The notes beneath the pieces are model-generated. The model did no database searches and was not told where the DNA came from. It worked only from the letters and a program-made list of their open reading frames with translations. Position numbers and translations under genes: made by a program. This document shows, in pieces, positions 32,363-37,072 of a stretch of DNA of 37,072 nucleotides (positions are counted from its first letter, which is position 1; every line of letters begins with the position of its first letter). Source of the stretch: an uncultured Collinsella sp. (GTDB taxonomy: Bacteria; Actinomycetota; Coriobacteriia; Coriobacteriales; Coriobacteriaceae); contig CAUHFS010000021.1 in the NCBI GenBank assembly GCA_959605475.1, forward strand, positions 1 through 37,072. Direction: 5' to 3'.

Positions 32363-33964
32363 CTACGATGCCAGGGTGGCGATGACGGCTTCGTCGCCGG
32401 CGTATATGAGGGTGTTGCCGTCGGGGATGATCGTTTGGCCGTCGCGCTTGAGCATCACGACGATAAAGGGGTGCTTGCCTTGCGGCACGTCGCGCAGGCG
32501 CTGGCCGGCCAGGCGACCGTGGGGCGTTACGGTGACCTCGCGCAGCGTAACCTCGGCACGCTCTTCAAATGTTGGGGCAGCCATCACCAACAGGTCGCCT
32601 TCCTCGATTACGGTATCGCCATTGGGTAACACCGGGTGCGCGCCGTCGCGCAGCACCAGGACGACGAGCATGTTCGTAGCGCTGCCAATATCGGCGAGCG
32701 AGCGTCCGGCAAACGGATGACCCGCGCCCACCTTGAGCTTGACGAACGACATGCCGTCTTCGTCGCGGTAGTCGTTAAACGTGCGGCGCACGTCGCCTTC
32801 TGCGTCGATCATGTCGAGCTTTTTCGCCACCGCCGGCAGCAGCGAGCCCTGCACCACAATGCTCGACACGGCAATCACAAACACCAGGTCAAACAGGTCG
32901 TGACCACCGGGAACGCCGGCCACCACGGCAAAGAGGCTAAAGACGACCGAAGCCGCGCCGCGCAGGCCAGCCCAGCTTACGAGCGCTACCTGGCGAGGGT
33001 TCGTCTTAAAGGGCGCCAACAGCACACCGACGGCGATGGGGCGGCTCACGAAGAGCATAAACGCCATGAGTGCCAGGCCCGGCAGTAGCATTTGCGGCAG
33101 GCGGGCGGGCGTCACGAGCAGGCCCAGCAAGAAGAAGATGGTCATCTCGGCCATCTCGGTGAGGGTGTCGAAGAAGTGCACCATCTCGACCTTGCCGGTG
33201 ATGTCGCTCGCGCCCAGCACAATGCCTGCCAGGTATACGGCCAAAAAGCCGTTGCCGCCCAGATAGCTCGGCAGCGCGTAGGCAACGATCGCCACGGCGA
33301 ATAAAAAGATAGTCTGCGCACCCTCGGCCGTTGCGTGTGCGCGCTCAATCAGGCGGCCCGATGCCCAGCCGATGACAAGGCCCAGGCCCACGCCCAGGAT
33401 GATTTGCTTGGCCAGCAGCATGGGGATGTCGATGTTGCCGCCGGCCGCGAGGGTCGCGAGCACCGCGGTGAGCATGTAGGCGACGGGGTCGTTTGAGCCC
33501 GATTCGACCTCGAGCAGCGAGTCGGTGCCGCCGCGCAGCGACAGGTTGTGCTCGCGCAGCACGCTAAAGACGCTCGCCGCATCGGTGGACGCCACAACCG
33601 AGCCCAGCAGCAGGCCGCCGATCCAGTCGAAGCCCAGAACCAGGTGCGCAAACACGCCGGTGATGCCGGCGGTGATGACCACGCCGAGTGTGCTCAGCAG
33701 CACTGCAGGCGCGGCGACGGGTTTGGCGCGGTCGATGTTGGTGTTAAAACCGCCGTAGAACATGATGAACAGCAGCGCTGTGCTGCAGACGGTCTCGGTA
33801 AGCGCGTAGTCGCTAAAGTCGATGTGCGCCGGCCCGTTGACGCCCAGCAGCATACCCAGCGCGATAAAGATGAGCAGGGTGGGGAAGGGGAGCTTTTTGC
33901 CGACGGGTTTAATGGTCAGGCACAAAATGATAACGAGGCCGATAAAAAGAAGGATCTGGTTCAT
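32363..33964 (-). CDS. Potassium/proton antiporter, CPA1 family with RCK_C domains
   Basis: A 533-aa membrane antiporter of the NhaP2/CvrA type. About 12 hydrophobic segments span residues 1-390, including the family stretches VVASTDAASVFSVL (around 125-138) with the transport aspartate and EVESGSNDPVAYML with the second acidic site. The remaining 140 residues are soluble and hold two RCK_C (TrkA_C)-like units, starting near HPFAGRSLADIGS and RLAGQRLRDVPQG, which gate transport by binding nucleotides or ions. It exchanges K+ or Na+ for H+ for volume and pH control. The ATG has AGGAG about 14 bases upstream. It ends at the 32318-32354 terminator. Confidence 0.9.
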   Translation of the reverse strand: MNQILLFIGLVIILCLTIKPVGKKLPFPTLLIFIALGMLLGVNGPAHIDFSDYALTETVCSTALLFIMFYGGFNTNIDRAKPVAAPAVLLSTLGVVITAGITGVFAHLVLGFDWIGGLLLGSVVASTDAASVFSVLREHNLSLRGGTDSLLEVESGSNDPVAYMLTAVLATLAAGGNIDIPMLLAKQIILGVGLGLVIGWASGRLIERAHATAEGAQTIFLFAVAIVAYALPSYLGGNGFLAVYLAGIVLGASDITGKVEMVHFFDTLTEMAEMTIFFLLGLLVTPARLPQMLLPGLALMAFMLFVSRPIAVGVLLAPFKTNPRQVALVSWAGLRGAASVVFSLFAVVAGVPGGHDLFDLVFVIAVSSIVVQGSLLPAVAKKLDMIDAEGDVRRTFNDYRDEDGMSFVKLKVGAGHPFAGRSLADIGSATNMLVVLVLRDGAHPVLPNGDTVIEEGDLLVMAAPTFEERAEVTLREVTVTPHGRLAGQRLRDVPQGKHPFIVVMLKRDGQTIIPDGNTLIYAGDEAVIATLAS

Positions 33965-34191
33965 AGGGGGTGTCCGCTCCTGGGTGGTTGGCGTGGCACG
34001 GTCAGTTGACTGCAGTTATTTGTACCCAAAGGTGGTGGGTTTATGGGGCCGAGCGGCGGGCGTTCGCATTTTCGACACGAGGCCGGGGTGCGTGTGGCTC
34101 TGGTCGGGGGCGTTGACGCTGGTGGTGCTGGTGATGCGGCATGGTTGGCACACGCAAGCGGGGGCCGGCGACCGTTGGCGACTTGTAGCAC

Positions 34192-34220
34192 TTTCCAGCT
34201 TTATTGCAACGGAGTACAAT
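34192..34220 (+). promoter_or_regulatory. Candidate promoter of the metallophosphatase gene
   Basis: TTTCCA, 17-base spacer, TACAAT, 75 bases before the start at 34296. The rest of the divergent gap 33965-34295 has no supported gene; longer frames there have no ribosome site or family match. Confidence 0.35.
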
Positions 34221-34295
34221 GGATAACGTTTAAGTTCAACTTGAAGTTTTAGCCGTGGCTTCGGGCTTCGGCCGCAATGCAGGGAAAGGCGTTCC

Positions 34296-35135
34296 ATGGC
34301 GATCTATGTGACATCCGATGCTCACGGGCACGTGCGCGCGCTGGACGAGGCCCTTTCCAAGATCTCGCTGACGTCCGACGACACGCTGTATGTGCTGGGT
34401 GACATGATCGACCGCGGTCCCGATCCGGTCGGCGTCATCAACTTGGTGCGGTCGCTGCCCAACGCTCGCGTGCTTAAGGGCAACCACGAGCAGATTATGC
34501 TCGACGCGATTATTGGGCAGGACCCGCTCGATGCCGAGACCTGGGATATCAACGGTGGCTGGACGACGCGCGAGCAGCTTAACGACATGGAATTTGAGGC
34601 GTACGAGGAGCTTGTGCGCTGGGCTGCCGCCCTGCCGCTCTATGCGGTGGTCGAGACTGCCGAGCGGCCGTACCTGCTGGTGCACGCCGGTATTCAGACC
34701 GAGGCGGCGCGTGCGTTTTTGCTTGAGCATGGTGTCGATTGCGCCGACGGCAGGGGAGCGGTTGATGCCGATCGCGAGTTGCTGCAGCAAATGCTCGCCG
34801 TGCAGTCGTCCGATGACTTGCTGTGGATTCGTCACGGCTACTGGGATGTGCCGACCGGGCTGCTTTCTGCCGAGGGCAAGGGCCCGGTCGTGGTTAGCGG
34901 TCACACGCCCACGGTATCGCTTGGGCGCTATTGCGAGGTCGGTGGTCTGGCGGGGCTCGATGAGGAGTCGGGTCGCGGGCAGATTGTGCGCCTGGGCGGC
35001 GAGGATACCGCCGGTGTGCCCGATCGCATCGATATCGACTGCGCCGCCGCCACCGGCTCCGAGTTCGGTCGCGTGGGCATCCTGCGCCTGGACGACGGGG
35101 CGGAGTTCTACGCGAACATCAACCCGGGCGAATAA
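34296..35135 (+). CDS. PP1/ApaH-type metallophosphatase
   Basis: A 279-aa calcineurin-like phosphatase. The five motifs are in place: SDAH (D8, H10), GDMIDRG (35-41), GNHEQ (62-66), LVHAG (around 130) and SGHTPT (around 205). The bacterial PP1/diadenosine tetraphosphatase group has this order, so the substrate is either phosphoprotein (Ser/Thr) or Ap4A; the sequence does not decide. Two metal ions, usually Mn or Fe, would be bound. The ATG has GAAAGG 7 bases upstream. It is a single gene followed by repeats. Nothing odd in length. Confidence 0.88.
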   Translation: MAIYVTSDAHGHVRALDEALSKISLTSDDTLYVLGDMIDRGPDPVGVINLVRSLPNARVLKGNHEQIMLDAIIGQDPLDAETWDINGGWTTREQLNDMEFEAYEELVRWAAALPLYAVVETAERPYLLVHAGIQTEAARAFLLEHGVDCADGRGAVDADRELLQQMLAVQSSDDLLWIRHGYWDVPTGLLSAEGKGPVVVSGHTPTVSLGRYCEVGGLAGLDEESGRGQIVRLGGEDTAGVPDRIDIDCAAATGSEFGRVGILRLDDGAEFYANINPGE

Positions 35136-35145
35136 TCGGTGCAAG

Positions 35146-35176
35146 GGGTAGCTAATTTGGGAAGGGTTTTTGACCA
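35146..35176 (+). repeat. Partial copy of the GTAGCTAATTTGGGA repeat
   Basis: GGGGTAGCTAATTTGGGAAG continues to GGTTTTTGACC. The left arm and core match 32318-32354 (opposite strand), while the right arm has decayed. It lies 10 bases after the metallophosphatase stop and could still end transcription weakly (TTTTTG). Confidence 0.5.
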
Positions 35177-35230
35177 CTTTTGCCCTTCTGCCCGCTAATT
35201 GATTTCTCTGGGACGGGGATTTTAAAATCA

Positions 35231-35413
35231 TTTGGCTGCCCGCTGGCTAAGTGAGTAGGCTTTTTTGGAAATGCCGAGCAGCCGGCAAATTTGCCTCAAC
35301 AAAACCGCAGGTCATTGACTTGTGTTTTGCCGGTGTGGTCAGGGATTCGGCAAAAGTCTACTCACTTAGTTTTGCGTGATGCATATTGTCCGCAACGAGA
35401 CCCCAGCCGGGGT
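35231..35413. repeat. MITE-like repeat, copy 2, with inverted ends
   Basis: Second copy of the 31098-31280 repeat in the same orientation. The inner part 35247-35369 is 123 bp, the same as in copy 1, and is bounded by CTAAGTGAGTAGGCTTTT and AAAAGTCTACTCACTTAG (one mismatch when paired). The differences are scattered single substitutions, including paired changes in the ends, so the ends appear conserved as a unit. No ORF. Confidence 0.75.
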
Positions 35414-35450
35414 GATTCCATCGCAAATTCCGGTGACCGGGGGCAGCTAA

Positions 35451-37034
35451 TTAGGCGCCGTATGGGTTGCGGTCGTGTTCGATGCGTTGGCGGATGTGGG
35501 CGTACTCGATTATCAGCAGCACCAGGAGTAGGGCCATGATGGCTAGGTAGCTCACCACGGCGCCCATCAGACCCAGCAGCTTAATCAGGTTCACCGGCAG
35601 CACCACGCTTACGGCGAAGCAGATCAGGTAGATCTTGGTGACGTCTCCAGCGTGGCGCAGCACCGTGATGATGGCGTAGATAAAGTCGATGGCCGCGGTG
35701 ACGCCGCCGGCGACGACCATCAGCAGCGCCAGCGTACGGTAGCGTTCAAAGCTGAGGCCGTACATAAAGCTCATGAGGGAAATACCGGGACCTGCCATAA
35801 ATGCGGCGCACATGCCGGTGATGACCACGATCAGCGCCATAACGGCAACAATAATCAGGTCAAAGCGACGACGCTTGCGAGGATTAGCCCAAATGCTCGA
35901 CAAGCGCAGGAGCTGCGGTTTATAGATAAATCCAATGCTCAGCAAAATAGCCTGCGCCGGAAAGAACAGGGCATTAAAGTACAGCTGATATTTGTATGCC
36001 AGCGTGCCTTCCATCACAAACTTGGGCATGCTCTCGATAAGGTTGAACAAGAACAGTGCACCAAAGAGTGGAGCGCACTGGACAAACAGGTGGCCGACCT
36101 CGCGAAGGCTCACGCGGCGCGATTTTTCGGTCTCGAGCAGGGCGAGCGGCGCGGTGACCAGCACGAGCGAGGCGCTCGCGGCGATGCCCATGGCCATGGC
36201 CGCGATGGGCATGCTGCGCGTGAGGAACAGCGCCACGCTGAAGACCGCGATGACGCCGACGGAGCGTAGCGTTTGGCTCATTCCAGCCAAGTAGAGTTTG
36301 TCGGCCTGCTGCAGGCGGCCTTCGTACACGTCGGCGACGCCGTCGATGACCTTATACAGGTAGGCGCCCAGGCCGATCGTCGCCATCTGCGCGTCATAGC
36401 CGCGGGCGCTGCTGTACATGAGGCCGCAGCCTAGGGCGAGCGCTCCACAAAGCCAGCGGTTGAGCTGGTAGGAGGCAAAGGACGTCTTTTCGTCGATGTC
36501 CGAGACCTGGAAATTGCGCACGCCGTAGTTGCACGCGATCATGATGAGCGTGCCGGTGACAAAGGCGATGGAGAATTTGCCTGCTTCTTCGGCGCCCACG
36601 AGCTGCGTAGACACGATGGTGAGCAGCGGAAATGCCAAGCCCCACACGGCGGTGCCGAGGGTGTTCCAAAGATAGTCGCGACTGGTGGCGTGCTCCTCGT
36701 ATTCCGCTTCCTGCATGGAGAAGCCGCCGCCGTAGACGGCACCGAGCAGACGGTTCCACCAGGCGTTGACCATGCGGCGGACGGGGCCGGGCTCCCGATC
36801 GCGTTCGCGCCGGCGACGGCGCGTGGCCTGGCTGCTGTCGGGGCCGCCGGCGTTGCGCTGGCTCAGCTCCTGGATGCGCGCGAGCTCTTCGGCCGTGTGG
36901 GAGGCGGGGAACAGGCCATTCTCGATGCGTCCGCCCTGGGCCCTTGCGGTGCCGCTGCCCGCTACGGCGGGGTCGGCGACGCCATTGCGGCGGGCGATGG
37001 CGCGGCGAATGCTATCGAGGGGCGTTATGCTCAA
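35451..37034 (-). CDS. Polysaccharide flippase-like membrane protein (MVF/MATE-like superfamily)
   Basis: A 527-aa protein. The first 120 residues are hydrophilic, with an Arg-rich patch (about 70-85), and should be cytoplasmic. They are followed by about 12-14 membrane segments from residue 125, e.g. TAVWGLAFPLLTIVSTQLVG. The order of helices with LVGAEEAGKFSIAFVTGTL resembles Wzx/RfbX-like lipid-linked oligosaccharide flippases, which move undecaprenyl-linked units across the membrane. The start is TTG at 37034 with GAAAGGA 7 bases upstream. No glycosyltransferase is visible nearby within the window. The left neighbour is a repeat zone. Confidence 0.8.
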   Translation of the reverse strand: MSITPLDSIRRAIARRNGVADPAVAGSGTARAQGGRIENGLFPASHTAEELARIQELSQRNAGGPDSSQATRRRRRERDREPGPVRRMVNAWWNRLLGAVYGGGFSMQEAEYEEHATSRDYLWNTLGTAVWGLAFPLLTIVSTQLVGAEEAGKFSIAFVTGTLIMIACNYGVRNFQVSDIDEKTSFASYQLNRWLCGALALGCGLMYSSARGYDAQMATIGLGAYLYKVIDGVADVYEGRLQQADKLYLAGMSQTLRSVGVIAVFSVALFLTRSMPIAAMAMGIAASASLVLVTAPLALLETEKSRRVSLREVGHLFVQCAPLFGALFLFNLIESMPKFVMEGTLAYKYQLYFNALFFPAQAILLSIGFIYKPQLLRLSSIWANPRKRRRFDLIIVAVMALIVVITGMCAAFMAGPGISLMSFMYGLSFERYRTLALLMVVAGGVTAAIDFIYAIITVLRHAGDVTKIYLICFAVSVVLPVNLIKLLGLMGAVVSYLAIMALLLVLLIIEYAHIRQRIEHDRNPYGA

Positions 37035-37062
37035 AGCGGGGTCCTTTCTATTGCTGCGCTCT

Positions 37063-37068
37063 AGTATA
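37063..37068 (-). promoter_or_regulatory. Candidate -10 box of the flippase gene
   Basis: TATACT on the minus strand, 29 bases before the TTG start. The matching -35 box lies beyond the window end. Confidence 0.3.
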
Positions 37069-37072
37069 GACG

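Noticed and set aside
33965..34295. Frames of 69-134 codons between the antiporter and the metallophosphatase
   Set aside because: No ribosome sites and no family features; likely the divergent promoter region.
1..37072. CRISPR array, tRNA or rRNA genes
   Set aside because: No regularly spaced direct repeats, and no tRNA or rRNA segments recognised on either strand by reading; not checked with software.

Overview
The window is high-GC DNA with actinobacterial-style gene content. Codon use, frequent GTG and TTG starts, the gene set and the style of intergenic repeats suggest a gut Coriobacteriia genome, most like Collinsella. This is judged from pattern recognition, not from a marker gene. 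No rRNA, tRNA, CRISPR array or transposase gene is visible.

Left part (1-14.4 kb): a metal-resistance start (SmtB/ArsR repressor with a doubled operator, then the first codons of a metal P-type ATPase), a PD-(D/E)XK-like nuclease candidate, a DEDDh exonuclease, a His-rich 10TM metal exporter, a YaiI/HdeD pair, a nitroreductase, two tandem histidine phosphatases, a shortened DUF1015 protein, an M20 peptidase, a second nuclease-like paralogue, the serine pathway pair serC-serA, and a small orphan antitoxin-like gene.

Middle (14.5-31 kb): a type 1 BREX phage-defence locus on the + strand: brxA, brxB, brxC, pglX, pglZ, brxL, plus two unrecognised genes (450 aa and 63 aa). It has three unusual features. 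(1) A G10 tract sits at the 5' end of brxA. The best start, GTG at 14681 with a GGAG ribosome site, is out of frame with the brxA body at G10 and would be in frame at G9 or G12, which suggests an ON/OFF switch caught out of frame. (2) pglX is split into an 838-aa methyltransferase/recognition part and a 322-aa C-terminal part, at a linker between domains. (3) An AT-rich gene carrying a HEPN RNase motif (R170-N-A-L-A-H175) lies exactly in that split. The layout recalls PrrC anticodon nuclease nested in a type I restriction locus. A strong hairpin also lies between brxC and pglX.

Right part (31-37 kb): a repeat-rich junction with a perfect 29-bp palindrome, two copies of a ~180-bp MITE-like repeat with inverted ends, and several copies of a GTAGCTAATTTGGGA hairpin. 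A DUF3800 gene here has a terminator inside its 5' leader and a similar RNA element after its stop. Then follow a K+/H+ antiporter with RCK_C domains, a PP1/ApaH-like metallophosphatase and a polysaccharide flippase of the MVF/MATE-like superfamily.

How the genes work together: BrxC, BrxB, PglX, PglZ and BrxL should mark host DNA and block phage DNA replication. The brxA tract could switch the system in subpopulations, and the nested HEPN gene could act as a back-up abortive arm. The housekeeping genes around it look ordinary.
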